This document shows, piece by piece, positions 46,401-58,975 of a DNA stretch of 64,000 nucleotides; the stretch's first letter is position 1, and each line of letters begins with the position of its first letter. Location: positions 320,008,250 through 320,072,249 of the forward strand of contig JAUPFV010000001.1 in the NCBI GenBank assembly GCA_036936605.1. Direction: 5' to 3'. Origin of the DNA: Limnanthes douglasii subsp. nivea. Taxonomy: Eukaryota; Streptophyta; Magnoliopsida; Brassicales; Limnanthaceae. The notes under the pieces are model-generated. The model was not told the DNA's origin. It did not search any database and was given only the letters and a program-made list of their open reading frames with translations. Position numbers and translations under genes: made by a program.

Positions 46401-47900
46401 TTTATCATATGAAACATGAACGGATGTGCATGTACAATGCTAGCAGCTCGAAGTTTTATCTTCAATGGTATAAACCTCAGTCACCATTATAAAAATATTT
46501 ATTCCACATAACTTATGCTATTACACTTCCTCTTACAATTGTATGTACAAGCAAAGTATCGGAGTTTGCCATGAATTTTTTTATATATTTACACTCTTAA
46601 GAGTATCATTTTTCTTGTTAACAAATTATTTGTTCCTGAACTATTATTTATTTGACTTTAGTTCTATTGCATTTACACTTCCAGAAGCTCAAATCTTCAA
46701 TTTTTCTTTTGTTTTCGTATCTCTAGTACGTGACTCTTCTTTATTTCTTAAGTGTTTTTGGATTTGTTCCAAACTATAATTTTTGGATTTATGAAGTATT
46801 ATCTTTCAATAATGTTTCCAAAATGGGGGCAATTTTTTTATGATTGCTCACGCTTAAAAAAATCTGAAGGTACAAATTTTAGGAACACTAGTTTATCTAC
46901 TATGATTTGTAGCTCGTGAATATGGGGGAGAAGTGTTTTATCATTTAAAAACTTAAAAATTAAAATTTTGAAAAATTAAGAATTTCTTTGTACATTCTTA
47001 TTCGGTTTTGTATTTTTCTTCAAGTGCATTCCAGATTTTTAATGCCGAAGACTCACTTCTGTAAAGTTCGAAAAGATAACTAAATAAAGCATTCAAAAAA
47101 TTTCCTCTACATATAATATTTTTCTCCTCTTGCATGTTTCTCGTAACCTTGATTTCATAGGTGCACTCGTCACTTGCTTCAAGAATTTTCTCCAAATTTT
47201 GATCCAAAATATAATGAAATTTAATCATTTTCAACAAGAATGTAATCTTGTTTTGCCATCAAATAAAATTTGAAGCATCAAAACGGTCTAGACCAATAAG
47301 GTCGTGGTTCATCACCTTTATTAGTCATGATTGTTTCTGTTATCACGCTACTTATTCTTTTTTCCTATTAGAAAACAGAGATTTGAAACAACAACTTAAA
47401 GTATATGATCAAAGCTACTTTTTATCCGCTAGAATACCTCTCTTAAAATATGCAAAGCTACTTCTTCAATACAACCATCTCGACCAGTCATTTTTTGGAC
47501 AAAGATTTGTACATAATTCTTTAAAACTTTATCTTGCTTTTGATACAGAGTCATAATATAATCGTCATCCTTTCTAATTGCTTTATTTATAATGAAATAA
47601 TTCTTAAAAATATTAGGAAACTCTTCAAATATTTAAATTTTATCTAAAAGGTAAACTATTTAAGCAAGTTAAAGCATTCCCCCTAAGATTCACGAAGAAA
47701 CCTCTACACAAAAGAGTGTCATCTAAACTAAATCCTAGCACAGAATTCCTGAATTATTCTAGGTGATGCTTTGGATCCTCTATCCCATCATATTTACCCA
47801 TCTTATAAGGGTCAACTTTTCTTGGTAGATTAAACTCAAAGATTTGTTGTGATAATGGGGATTGTGCTAAAGTATAGGTAGTTAGCTTTTGCTTCTTTAA
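43480..47900 (-). mobile_element. Old Ty1/copia relic, minus strand
   Basis: Domains in order on minus. Gag part at 47237-46998 (SSALKIWNALEEKYKTE). Protease/integrase linker at 46358-46059 (VLYVSERNKNLVSGDLLYKA). Integrase zinc region at 46016-45810 (KYELCAKLKMIKTPYKSVER, ELIHTNMCELK). Integrase core at 45675-45409 (SYTPQKNRLVEHKNK, the NG..ER motif degraded, and HINLWGEAVLTACHICN). RT at about 44650-44100, with LHVDDLLI at about 44400 and KHFDKVDIILGIKVFKSS. RNase H at about 43830-43500 (DFEFIALVATSKEVEWLKDL). Stops throughout. No LTR pair was found. It is of the same lineage as 12.96-15.86 kb. Confidence 0.82.
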
Positions 47901-49199
47901 AGTTCTTTAAAATCACCAGCTATTTTAATTTTTCCTTTAGAATTAACCTTATTAGTAGATCATTCGTTAATTTCCTTATCAAAATTTTCCTTTTCTTTGT
48001 TCAAAACTTCTTGAATAAATAGTTCATTTAGATTTTTAGTTTTTAATCTGTAATTGTTTCACTCAACAATTATGAAGTCTTAGATATATGTTCAAGTCTA
48101 GTTCGTCCATCTTTATATCTTAAACTTTGTTAAATAATTGTTGCTTTAGTTCGTTAATTTGTGATTGTAAAGCATAAAAAACTAGAAAAACTCTCACCTT
48201 CGCGAGTAGTGCGATTATTTCTTGACGAACACAGTCCAAACACAACTTGTTGGATATGCATGTTATTAGTTATCTCAGTATGTTCAACTTTTGCCTCAAC
48301 ATCTTCAAAATTGATTGAAGAAACCATGGACAAATCTATATCACTTACAACATCCTTGCCTATATACCTTAAATATTGATTAGAGCAACCACGAAAAAAC
48401 CGGTATCACGCTCAACGGATTCGTTCACAGCAACGGGGGACACGACATTTCTAACTCTTTGAACAGTCACTAAAGACACCTTTAATGAGAATTTTTGAGA
48501 CAAATACCTCTCAATTCATGAGTGAGTCAACATCGTTAGTTACAAGATTATTTTGCTAAGAATTCCTACCGACGGGTCAAAAATGACAAGGAATGATCTT
48601 TAAAAACATTAATTATGGTTAAAAGGACTGAATAACTCAAAAAATAAGAAACAAAATTCTCTAATTAAATTTTTCTTTAATTATACCTTGCAGATACGCT
48701 TACAATGAGGCCAAAGCCTTTATTTATAGTGTCATCCTAGTCATAATCTTAAGTCTATGGATGAATAACATGTGGCTTTATATCCATATGACATTAATCT
48801 AAGGAAAAAACAGTTCCGAATATTACAAATATATTATCTAACTACTTCAGGAATTCTTTGTAATAATAGATAGTATCTTAGAAGGTTCTAGAAGGCTTTA
48901 TAATATACTTGAACACATCAACTCTTATTTACTTGACTCAAATTGGGCTTCATATTTGAGTGATCTTTTTTTATCGTCTGTTTCGCTCAGTTTCATCTTT
49001 GTATTAGGATCGTCCAGTACCTAGGAGATTCTTCATTCATAATCTTCATCTTTCCTACTTAGTTCATCTTGAACATGTGTCCAACTTGCTAAATAATCAC
49101 ATTCTTTAGCTTTATATATTTATTTCTTTAGGGTAATATTGATATATAGGCCATTATAATATATCACAAGTTTTTTCAATCATGTTTGAACTATTACAA
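47901..49199. other. Unassigned; possible leader or LTR-like segment of the copia relic
   Basis: The stretch 48400-48950 is upstream of the copia relic in its own sense and contains a minus-strand ctataaata (about 48721-48729), as LTR promoters do. No second copy of this sequence was seen near 42.5-43.4 kb and no primer site is evident, so this remains a suggestion. A plus-strand frame at 48161-48379 matches no family. Confidence 0.25.
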
Positions 49200-50070
49200 T
49201 TGGTATATTTGGTCGATATTTCACTATGTCTTGCTTTTGGAGTCATCGTCGATGATATACAATGCAACCTAATATTAATGAATGGTGTTTACCTCTAAAT
49301 TAAGGATGTATTAATCATAAGAAAATATGGTTTTGTCATAATTCCTTAATATGCACCATCATCCAAGTTTGGCTTCTAAGTACCAATCTATTTTGGCGAC
49401 TTTCTTTATTTAAATGCTCTAGATGTGGAATTCTATTCCAATATATATGGCATGTATAGCAATGTTTTTCATATAAATTTCTTTCCACTATACTGAAAAT
49501 GTATTGAGCTGATATGTAATCTTTTATTGAAAATATTTTCTATCACGGTTAACCATTTTAATTGTCTCATGTTGCTCTTTAGATAATTTTTACATTCTGA
49601 ATAAGCATGCATGTAACTAATGGTTGCTCTTTCTGTAAAGCTTATGATCATGTTTTGAAATAAAATCTAAGTATTCTAACTCTATAATATTTTATTATAA
49701 AGAATTTTTTAAAAGTGATTGCTTTAAAGCAATGTCAATCATTTTGTTCACAATTAGATATTCAAACTTATATCGCGATATAAAGTCAGTATGTATTGGA
49801 GGTTTACATGCCATAACACGTATGTACTCTTTGAAGAGCATAAGGAAATCATGGAGGTCGTATTTTAGTGGAGATGACAAGTCATTAAAGAAATCACCAG
49901 GCTTTTGGAGTTAAAAAATATCTTTATTGGCCAAGAGATCGACCTTTTCTTTGAAGTGTGGATTATCGTAGTCATTGTATATGTACGAAAACATATCTGT
50001 TATTTCAACGCTAAATGTGATTTCTGATGGTCGTGATGGTTTTGCGGTTGCCTACAGTATTAAGAAGTCC
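49200..50070 (-). other. Coding-like relic, unidentified
   Basis: Minus-strand frames look protein-like and join across lesions: EITFSVEITDMFSYIYNDYD and PHFKEKVDLLANKDIF (about 50030-49920), then LSSPLKYDLHDFLMLFKEYI and VMACKPPIHTDFISRYKFEY (49880-49770), then ERATISYMHAYSECKNYLKS (49640 downward). I know no family with these strings. It could be a dead host gene or a transposon ORF. Confidence 0.3.
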
Positions 50071-52466
50071 CCATCATTATGATGCATGGAATGTCATATG
50101 TGATCATACATACATGATTCAATTATTTAATTAAGTGTTACATCTTCGTACGCAACTAAATATTTAATATTGAATAGTTTCATTCAGTTTCATAAAATAG
50201 GAGAATTAAACCAAATAAAAGCTCATTTGCTTTTATATACGATAGTGAACCAGTATTGCATATCTTAAAATATAGTCTTTAAAAGTAGTATGGATTGTAC
50301 GAAGCTACGTTTTTCATGTCAAATACTATAATGTGATATTTTAAATTTAGAATTAAACAATTTTTCAACTAAATAATTCAGCATTAGGTCAAATCATGCA
50401 ATGATAGTAAGAAACTAGATACCAAATTAAAATTAATAAATTAAATGGAGCGTAAATATATTGTTTTTTATTTAAAATATCATGATATTAATCATTCAAT
50501 GATAAATGACATAACTATTTTTATTACCCTAACAAGTACGGGGATAATATAATTTTTTTATAATGATGACGCACATATTTCTAAATATACTCCGAAATGA
50601 CATATGTTAAATGTTTCATGTTAAAGTATCTAGTGAGATAGGAGTAATTAAGAAGTTATCTAAAATTCAATTTTAAATAATTAAATTATAGAAATTTAGT
50701 ACGTCTATTAAAAGTATAATTTATTAAATGTAAGGGAAATGGTGAAATTTGTAAATGCATAATGTAAAATTGGACGATATGCTCGTTTTTAAAATTTTTA
50801 AAGTGATCTTTGTAAATATTCATTTATTTACTTTATATTTTAACATTTCTCATCTTATTTAAATATTGAGAGTTCGTATTTATCATCGCATAAAAGTTGT
50901 ACAATATGAAAAAAACGATTAAATTTGACCACAAAAAATCTCCCACAATGAATCTATGAAGATAATTATAATATTAAAAGAGATAATAAAATTGTACATA
51001 GCTTTAAATCTAAACAATATTAATTAAAATTTAGTAACATATATTTTGAGAAGATTTATTATAAGTTTAAAAGGATCATTAGAGATTTCATTAGAGATTT
51101 AATATTTTGATCGACATAACAAGTGCTCTCACGTTTATATTTTTCTTGGTATATAAAAGCCATAATTAATTATGTTTACTTGGAAGATACATCAATTATT
51201 AGTGATGTTAAATAATTTTTACGGTCAATAGAAATCTATGAACAACTAAAAACATATGTAAATTAAATAGATAACTTATATAAAGCACATACAACTACTA
51301 CTAGAAGTACAATCATGCACATAAATATATTGGAAACTTAAAGAAATGAAAAATTGAGAACAATTAAACATACGTTTAATACAAAAAATTGTAACATATC
51401 TCAAATAATATAATTGACAAACTCGTTGTTGTCTTGTTCATTATTCTTTTACTGTGAGATTTATATTAAATACATGAACATAGTACCACATTTAGATGCA
51501 CATAGAAAGACATGATTTCACAAAAAAATTAAACATAAATTTGTAGAGCGTTTCCTTTAGCATTTTAAGACAATCATATATAATTTATGTTTCCCATAAA
51601 TAATATTTTACAATATAGCATACGTACATTATGATATATTGGAAGTTATTGACAGTTTCAAATATAGCATAAGTTGAAAAAATATTGATAAATAATTAAT
51701 TGTGTTATGTCCGACATGATTATGAATATTGTAACAAGTATGAAGGCTCGTTGAATAATTTTATGATATGTCTAGCTAAGTATGTAAAATATAAATTTTT
51801 ACAATAGTACCCGCACTAAAATAAGTCTTAAAATTGGATCATTAATTTAGAGTTGAAATAATTCTAGTCTAAAATATTTATATATTTTGGGATATCCAAC
51901 AAAAGCGAAGTTATATGAGTCTAACAAATAAAATTGGAATACAATACAATCAATAACTGTTTTGGTCAACTTTTGTATCATTCACAAAAAAATTAAGTTC
52001 TAAAATCTCATAAACAAGTTTAGATTTCATACACAAAAACGTTTTTTAAAACATTAAGTTTAAGGGAAAATATTCATCAAACAACATTGATTTTGATGAA
52101 GAATTAATATTGAGTAGCTCAAATTCAGACAGTAAAAGTTTTTCATTACCAATCATTTATAAATCATGCGAATATAAGGACTTAAATATTTCTCTTGTTA
52201 TTAAGAAAGAACAAACTTAACTTTATCCAAGAATTGTGCGATATGTCATTAGTAATTTTCCTTGCAATGATCCCCAAAAAATAAAGATGAAGTACTAATA
52301 TTCAAGTAATATAACTTGTTTATACAAGAAAGTTTATATTTCTAAGTTGTAAAGTAATAAATGAGTTTAAAGTTATGTGACATCGTAAAGGATTCTAAAA
52401 GTACAGCTAAACTTAAAATACTGTAGCGTCATTAAAATTTATATCTTTTTTATTCATCTCAGAAAA
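50071..52466. other. Gene-free, very AT-rich DNA
   Basis: About 2.4 kb with no usable coding frame and no clear tandem or inverted repeat. Confidence 0.45.
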
Positions 52467-52673
52467 ATGAGATCGGATGAGTCATGTAAGGAAGTGTTGC
52501 GCTTCGCTCGCGATGTTGTAGCAGAACCCACTATTATGATTGCCCGAGGCAATAAGGAATATTATTTTATTCCACTGATGCGGACGCTAGCAAGAGGTGA
52601 ATATTCACCATTTAGAATTTCATTTTACAGAGACTCCTTCGACCTTTGCATGTCTCATTTCTTAATGAATTAA
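52467..52673 (+). CDS. Small unidentified open frame (68 codons)
   Basis: ATG at 52467 to TAA at 52671, MRSDESCKEVLRFARDVVAE then an evenly mixed sequence with IMIARGNKEYYF and MRTLARGEYSPFRISFYRDS. Composition is clearly more balanced than the AT-rich kilobases on both sides and includes charged residues in a natural mix. No signal peptide, membrane segment or known motif. It may be an exon fragment or capture of host coding sequence. No promoter or splice signals could be supported. Confidence 0.25.
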   Translation: MRSDESCKEVLRFARDVVAEPTIMIARGNKEYYFIPLMRTLARGEYSPFRISFYRDSFDLCMSHFLMN

Positions 52674-54195
52674 TTTTGACCCATAGGTACGTAAATTTAT
52701 TTAAGTAACAAAAATGAAAAATAAACTAACCGATCGTCAATTAATATTTAAAATCACATGAGACTCAAAGAAGAAACATAAATATAGTAAATTCATACCA
52801 TATATGAAAATAAATCATTCAATGGTAAAAACTTCTTTAAAATAAATCAACACAAGTTGCACACTCAATATCGAGCTTTATCAAGTCAATTAAAATCATG
52901 TTTCTAAAATTTTAATATTACGAAAACAATATATGTGACATGGTTCGTTTATAAAATTGAGATACGTGATGACTTCTAAATATTGATCGGTTCAAATAAA
53001 ATTTAAAACTGTTACAAAATTTATATGTAAAATTAAGTTACAATTAATGGTTGTAAATATTAGAAATTTATTCATAAGATCAAACAAATGATTGACCAAT
53101 AGTATTGCAATTTTTCAAAAATATCAACTTGTGTTGTTTTGAGCTGAACTTAATCGAATATTGTGGGTATCATAGTTATTGAGAGTATGTTCATATATAG
53201 AATCGTATGTCGATGACATATTCCTCATCACAAATCCTATGAACATGTTTATACCAGCAAGATATTTATGTCGATGACATATTACTCATCACAAATCCTA
53301 TGAACATGTTTATACCAGTAAGATATTTATATCATGAAAGATTTAGTGAAGCGTTTTATATCCTAAACTCATTGTGATTGCTCTAGGTGAATTATGAATC
53401 TTCATATTAGACGTATATTAAAATATTATTAAAACTTTAAATATAAAAAATATATATATAGATATTCATTTAATAAAATGATATAAACTCTACCTTAATT
53501 ATCATTTCGGTATCTATTTCAAAATTTATAAAAACATATTTTGTCAATTATAAATTAGTGTATACTTAAATTTTTTAAATTAATATATAACAATAATTAT
53601 ATCGAATTATAATTTTGTTTACAAACATATCATTTATAATAATAATAATATAAATCTGGAGATGAATGTTAACCTAAATAAATACAAATAAAAATATTAT
53701 TTTTATAATTTACTTTTAGAAACAAAAAAAAATGTATATACCTATATATAAGTTGTTATTTTAATAAATGTTATAAAATTTAACTATCCAAACTAGAATT
53801 TCACGTCTATAAAAACTAATTTTATGACATATTTAAAACATATTCTATAATAAAAGAGAATTAATTTATTATGAAAAAAATATAAGTACAATACTGCCAT
53901 TAGTGAATATATTTTTGGACTAATAAACATATAAACATTTTATAATTTTTATATGGATAAATATACAGTATAATTAATAAAAATATATACAATTTATAAA
54001 ATATTTTTATATATGAAAATTAATCCTTTTAAATGATATTTTATGAAATTATATGCTTTTTCGGATATTAATATCATTAGTGAATATATGCATATGATAC
54101 TAATAAAAGAATATTGTATATATCTAGTTTGTAATGGAGTAATCGTTTTACCATAAATAATTATAAAACATTTTCTCGCTAAATATTCATAAAAT
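52674..54195. other. Gene-free, very AT-rich DNA
   Basis: Only the 61-bp tandem duplication at 53206-53327 stands out. Confidence 0.45.
53206..53327. repeat. Two-copy tandem repeat, 61-bp unit
   Basis: The unit starts tatgtcgatgacatatt and continues atgaacatgtttataccag. The second copy begins at 53267 and differs by two substitutions (c/a, c/t), so the duplication is fairly recent. Confidence 0.92.
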
Positions 54196-54489
54196 ATGTT
54201 TTTATTTATTTTATTTGGAACTAAATTAATCTTTTATAAATTCACACAGGTCGTTTTCCATATTTTTGTCTTCACCGAAGAACGGGTCAAATTTGAGATG
54301 AAGTTCCACGTGTCGGATCAGGTTTGCCCAACCTTCACCGAAGAACGGGTCAAATTTGAGATGAAGTTCCACGTGTCGGATCAGGTTTGCCCAACCTTAA
54401 AAGATAAGGAACAGAACAATACTCCACAACAACAGTCAATTGAATATTTTGGCAAGAAGCTTAATATGTTTTCTAGTTCCAACAATTAA
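54196..54489 (+). CDS. Unidentified open frame (97 codons) with an in-frame 21-codon duplication
   Basis: After a hydrophobic, AT-rich start (MFLFILFGTKLIFYKF) the frame enters a GC-richer stretch where the 21-residue unit beginning FTEERVKFEMKFHV occurs twice in tandem without a difference. The period is 63 bp (54270 and 54333), so the duplication keeps the frame. A hydrophilic tail (QNNTPQQQS) follows. It lies about 300 bp from the outer edge of the copia relic. The unit contains ccacgtgtcgg, an ACGTG core, so a regulatory or non-coding origin is also possible. No family recognised. Confidence 0.25.
   Translation: MFLFILFGTKLIFYKFTQVVFHIFVFTEERVKFEMKFHVSDQVCPTFTEERVKFEMKFHVSDQVCPTLKDKEQNNTPQQQSIEYFGKKLNMFSSSNN
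54270..54395. repeat. Two-copy tandem repeat, 63-bp unit
   Basis: The unit begins cttcaccgaagaacgggtc and the copies are identical by eye, indicating a recent event in otherwise decayed DNA. Confidence 0.93.
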
Positions 54490-54788
54490 ATTTTATTCAG
54501 ATCGCGGATATGGATTTCGGTGCAAAATGGCATCCGGGTGGTATTTTTGGTCGAACTAAAAATTCCATTTGTATTTGTCAATGAAATTTTACTAAGATTG
54601 TTTAAAGAAACGATTAAGTAATAAATATGAGTGAAAGTGTATCTGTATCGGTGATTATTTTTCCAGCCAAAATATCATATAATTGTCTTTTAATCTGTAA
54701 TAATTTAAAATTGAATCGACAAAAATATTAATTAAATAAAAAATCATATATATATATATAAATAAATAATTATTAATAAAATTATGCG
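54490..54788. other. Gene-free DNA
   Basis: Nothing recognised; a short (AT)n run lies near 54748. Confidence 0.4.
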
Positions 54789-55422
54789 TGAAAAACCATT
54801 CAAATTGTGAAAAATATAACAATCGTTTTTTGATTTTCTATATATTAAAAGGGAATAAGAAACGAATGAAAAATCAATGTTTTGATTGTTGTTTCCATTA
54901 TTATGTTTCTCTTTTAATCTTTAGCAAATTTGTTTTAATCCTTAGCAAGTATGTAATCTTTAAGGATACTTGTCAAAGAAATGAAAGAGAAAATAGAAAA
55001 AAAAATCTTCCAATCAGAAGAGGTAGCGGATAACATCTGATTAGGTCTTGGATAAAAAAGTTCCAAAACCTATGCCTATTATTTATAGCCTTTATGAATT
55101 GAAGCTTAAAGTTGTAAAACTCAATACGTTTTACTACATCGTGATCGGGGACAATAACCTAGTAAATTGGTAAATCAATTTAAATCTTGAATTATTAGCT
55201 CAGATTTAAGCGTTGAGATTTGGATTCATAGTGTCCAAATATAACCTGATTACCACACTTGAGCCTATAACGTCTTTTTCACTCGTAGGTCCAATTCAGT
55301 TAATTACTTAATTTAATCAACTCGGTTACTTTTAATTTGGACTACCTTAAGACAATAATCGAATATATATATATTTAGCATGTCGGTCCACATTGTTGTT
55401 GGTTAGTAACTATATTCCAACA
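54789..55422 (-). repeat. 3' LTR of the old copia copy
   Basis: Ends ...actatattccaaca at 55422, directly before aatctctcacttggaccg. A minus-strand ctataaata lies near 55079-55087. The outer edge is placed by alignment with the other LTR. Confidence 0.75.
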
Positions 55423-55729
55423 ATCTCTCACTTGGACCGCCACATGATACTCAAGAATACATATTCAACTCTAATGGATACCATCAATCAATTGTCAATG
55501 GGAAAACGATACAACCTCATGCATGACTAATAACAATAAAGGACTAATGACATATTTCTCGTAATGTGAACAATAAAATGCAAGAGTTATCACATTACTA
55601 TTATAAATCAACTACTTGAGCCAATTGCGGAGAGTAGCATAAGAGTAATATGGCTTGTAATCGTACATACTACTCTTAAACGGTTCTTACCTTTGGAGAT
55701 CTAATACAGTATATATATATATATTTCTA

Positions 55730-55850
<121 letters not shown>

Positions 55851-55922
55851 CAATAAAACTTAATATGCATAGTATACTACATAATATAACATTAACTTCT
55901 ATTAAAAACTCTCGCATTTAAG

Positions 55923-57200
55923 CTAATAATCCTCTAAATCAACTACACCTATACTATTGGAGTGTCCCTGGAAAACCTTAGGAAAAATCGCCTTTTTAAG
56001 AGGATCTACTATTATTGAGTTTGTGTTGATATGCTCTATATTTATCCGACTCATGTGAAATATTTTTTTAATAGAAAATAACTTTATGTCTATTTGTTTG
56101 GCCTTAGACAAGTTCACATTAATGTTCAAGTATTACACTGTATAATTTCACAGCCACAAAACTAGCGTAATGCCTAAACGTACGCAAAAAATTCTTCCAT
56201 TATGATGGACGATGCAATAAGTGTTTACTTTACACTTTTCCAGAATACTGCACCTCTACCTAATAAGAATATATTTCCCGAAGTGATATTTAGTGTGTCA
56301 TTGCATCCACAAAACTAAGTCGAAATACCTAATGGTCTTTGTCCTATCCAAATACCGGTATGTCAACATGGTAATTTTAGTACCTTCTATTGGTTAATGG
56401 TACTTAGTGGGTTGTAGTTTATCAATCCATAACAGCATATGTCTTTTGTGTTAATCCACAAATACCGCGAGAGTGATCTTGATGTATTTGGATTCCTAAC
56501 AAAAGATTGGCATCACTGAGATCATTTATATCAAACTTTATCTAATAGATATATCTTTGTAGTGTGTAAAAATTCCTTATTGTTTGAGGCAAGCAATATG
56601 TCATCCACATATAATCTAATAAATATTAAATTACTCCCACTGAACTTGTGATACACATAATCCTCAACCGAGTTGACTTCAAAGTCAAAAGAGACTATCA
56701 CCTCAAGGACTTTTTGGTACCACTGACGAGAGGCATATTTGAACATGTGAATGGATTTTTTAAGTCTGCAAATAAGATCCTCTGAGTTTTTTTTTCTAAA
56801 AGTGTTTAGGTTGCACCATATAGATCGTTTTTTTAATATTACATTAAGAAAAATGATCTTAATATCAATCTGATGGAGCTTAAGGTCAACGTCTGCAACT
56901 AATGTCATGATTGTTCTATAAGAATCTTTCATAGATAACAAAGTGAATGTTTCTTTAAAACCAATCCCTTCATGTTGAGTATAACTCTTCGCTACAAGAC
57001 GTGCTTTATGTTTTTCCACATTACCTAGAGAATCGCATTTGGTTTTGTAAACCCATTTATAACCAATTGTATTTCTCTATCCAAGTAATAGGATAAGATC
57101 GCACACCGCATAGTCGTGCATTGACTTATAATATTCTTTTATAACATCGATCCACTTTCAAGAGTCAGAGCTTCCCATGAACTGTTTGTAGGATGAAGGA
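55923..57200 (-). pseudogene. Copia reverse transcriptase and RNase H remnant (old copy)
   Basis: RT at 57019-56531: HKARLVAKSYTQHEGIGFKE, KKSIHMFKYASRQWYQKVLE and the catalytic IRLYVDDILLASNNKE. The Gln in LKLHQID, a stop in the young copy, is intact here. RNase H tail at 56129-55923: SKAKQIDIKLFSIKKIF and VVDLEDY at the end. The GNIFLLG block lies at about 56275. Much of the middle is lost or shifted. Confidence 0.87.
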
Positions 57201-58290
57201 TCATTTACAGTTCTATTATATGACTCATCATGCTCCTAAATATATATTATAAATTCAAGACCTATAACACTATTCTTTTCTCTCGTAGACCTTCTTAAGG
57301 GCATTGTTTCCTCTTGTTTCACTTCTTAAGGAGGTAGAGTTTGATCATTATAAACGATATTATTTTTTATATTCTTATGAAAGATTATCTTGAGTTTCAT
57401 TTTGTTGTAACTGGACCAAATCTGTATTCTGGTTGGAACCCTCAAGTGGAACACCAGTGTTAATGTGATAATTACCTTATTTTAACGGGATCGAAATGAT
57501 TGGTGTTAAAGCACAATCTTCTGATACTTAAGTATCCTAGTTAAAACCTTCATGAATATTTACAAATTATTTCTCAAAATCAACATATGTTCCATTATTC
57601 TTCACATCATACTCAACTTCCTCGATAAACTTTGTTGTTCCCATTTCAAATATCGTACAAATGAGAGAATCATAAAACTTAAAACCCTTAGACTGTTTGG
57701 AATAAACTGCGAAGAAATAGTTGAGTTTTCCTAAGGTTTGTGAGCCCTTGCCTCAGTTGGACATCTTTTTTGAAGATGATATCACCTTAACCTCAGACAT
57801 TGGTACTTTAGGTCTTTCATCCTCCTATGCAACGTGAGAAATAAACTCATTGATATTCTATTTTTCGCGCATGCAGTTATAGGTGGACTAAAAAACAGTA
57901 AATCATTCAGGAAATGACCAAAATGTGAACCCCATTATACATTCCTTAAAGAAATTATACTCTGATTAGTTTTAACTTTTGTCAAATCGCAGATATTTTA
58001 AGAGTATGCTCATGGATTTTACCTCTGCCATTGTACTTCTTGGTAGAGAGCTTGTTTATAAGACGTTGCATCCCTACCTTTTCGTTCTTAGTAAAGGCTT
58101 TCTCAACCTCCGGGAGAAATACCGTGGCAGTGGTAACATTCTTCGGGACAACCCCTCGAAGTGCTACTGGTATTCCCTGTAACATAAAACCCATACATAT
58201 TTTATTCGAATTATGTCACATTTCATGTTCTTTTAAATTATTCATGTGTACTATCTGGACTAAGGTCACATGGTTTAAGATCCGTTAGTG
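57200..58290 (-). pseudogene. Copia integrase C-terminus fused to gag remnant (old copy)
   Basis: Gag blocks at 58194-57960: MGFMLQGIPVALRGVVPKNV, VEKAFTKNEKVGMQRLINKL and KKYNGRGKIHEH, then an EDERPKV string near 57810. The NEKVGMQRLINKL segment is missing in the young copy. About 57760 the text passes from gag directly into the integrase C-terminal region (the decayed PTEARAHKP stretch). Zinc knuckle, protease, integrase zinc finger and catalytic core are therefore all missing. Confidence 0.8.
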
Positions 58291-58579
58291 CATAGTCATA
58301 ATCATGCACAAACAAGCATATTAGCGTATTCTATTTTCATATTGGTAAATCTAAACAATCTAACATGGGAAGAGGATTCCCAATAGATTGTAACCTATGG
58401 TCAATATAAATAGAACAGATAACACACAAAGCACATTTGACATATAACTTTAAAATATAAGCATGAACATAGTAGATATTGTACAACATAAAATAATTTC
58501 ATAATAGATATGAGATGAAAAATAATACTAACATCAATATTATAAGTTTGAGAAAAATATCATGATCATTATTTTAATT

Positions 58580-58975
58580 TCGTAAGTACGAGTGAAACCG
58601 TCCGGAGGGGTGATTTCACTTACTTAAACCAAAATAGTCTTAATTTAATTTTCATAAGCCGGTGAAACCTTCAAGAGGGCCAGTTTTACCTACTTAAAAT
58701 TAAATATTATGCATGGATGAAATTATTTTTCTTTAGTACTTGTGAAACCTTCCAGAGGGCTAATTTTACCTACTTGAAATCAAAGACTGTACAAGAATCA
58801 TTTTTAGTAATTTTCTCTAGTTCATGATTAATTTAATCCCAAACATTGATCTCTGGAGGACCTATATTATTTGAATTTAAATTAATCCTTGAACATTTTG
58901 AAGTCTAGGATCCTTAAGGAGATTAATTTAACCTTTCGGCAGGGGGGGGGGGCAATGAAATTAATTCCTTAATTT
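58580..58975 (-). other. Decayed hairpin ladder in the leader of the old copia copy
   Basis: Units at about 58580-58628 (gtgaaaccgtccggaggggt then gatttcacttactta), 58653-58697, 58733-58777, 58840-58890 and 58910-58975 answer one to one to the ladder at 39519-39895. Arms such as gtgaaa/tttcac persist. The TCCGGA palindrome survives only in the first unit. A G-run (gggggggggg, about 58942) has grown in the last. Confidence 0.7.

Noticed and set aside
48400..48950. 5' LTR for the copia relic at 43.5-47.9 kb
   Set aside because: A TATA-like string is present, but there is no matching second copy, no primer site and no clear TG/CA edges.
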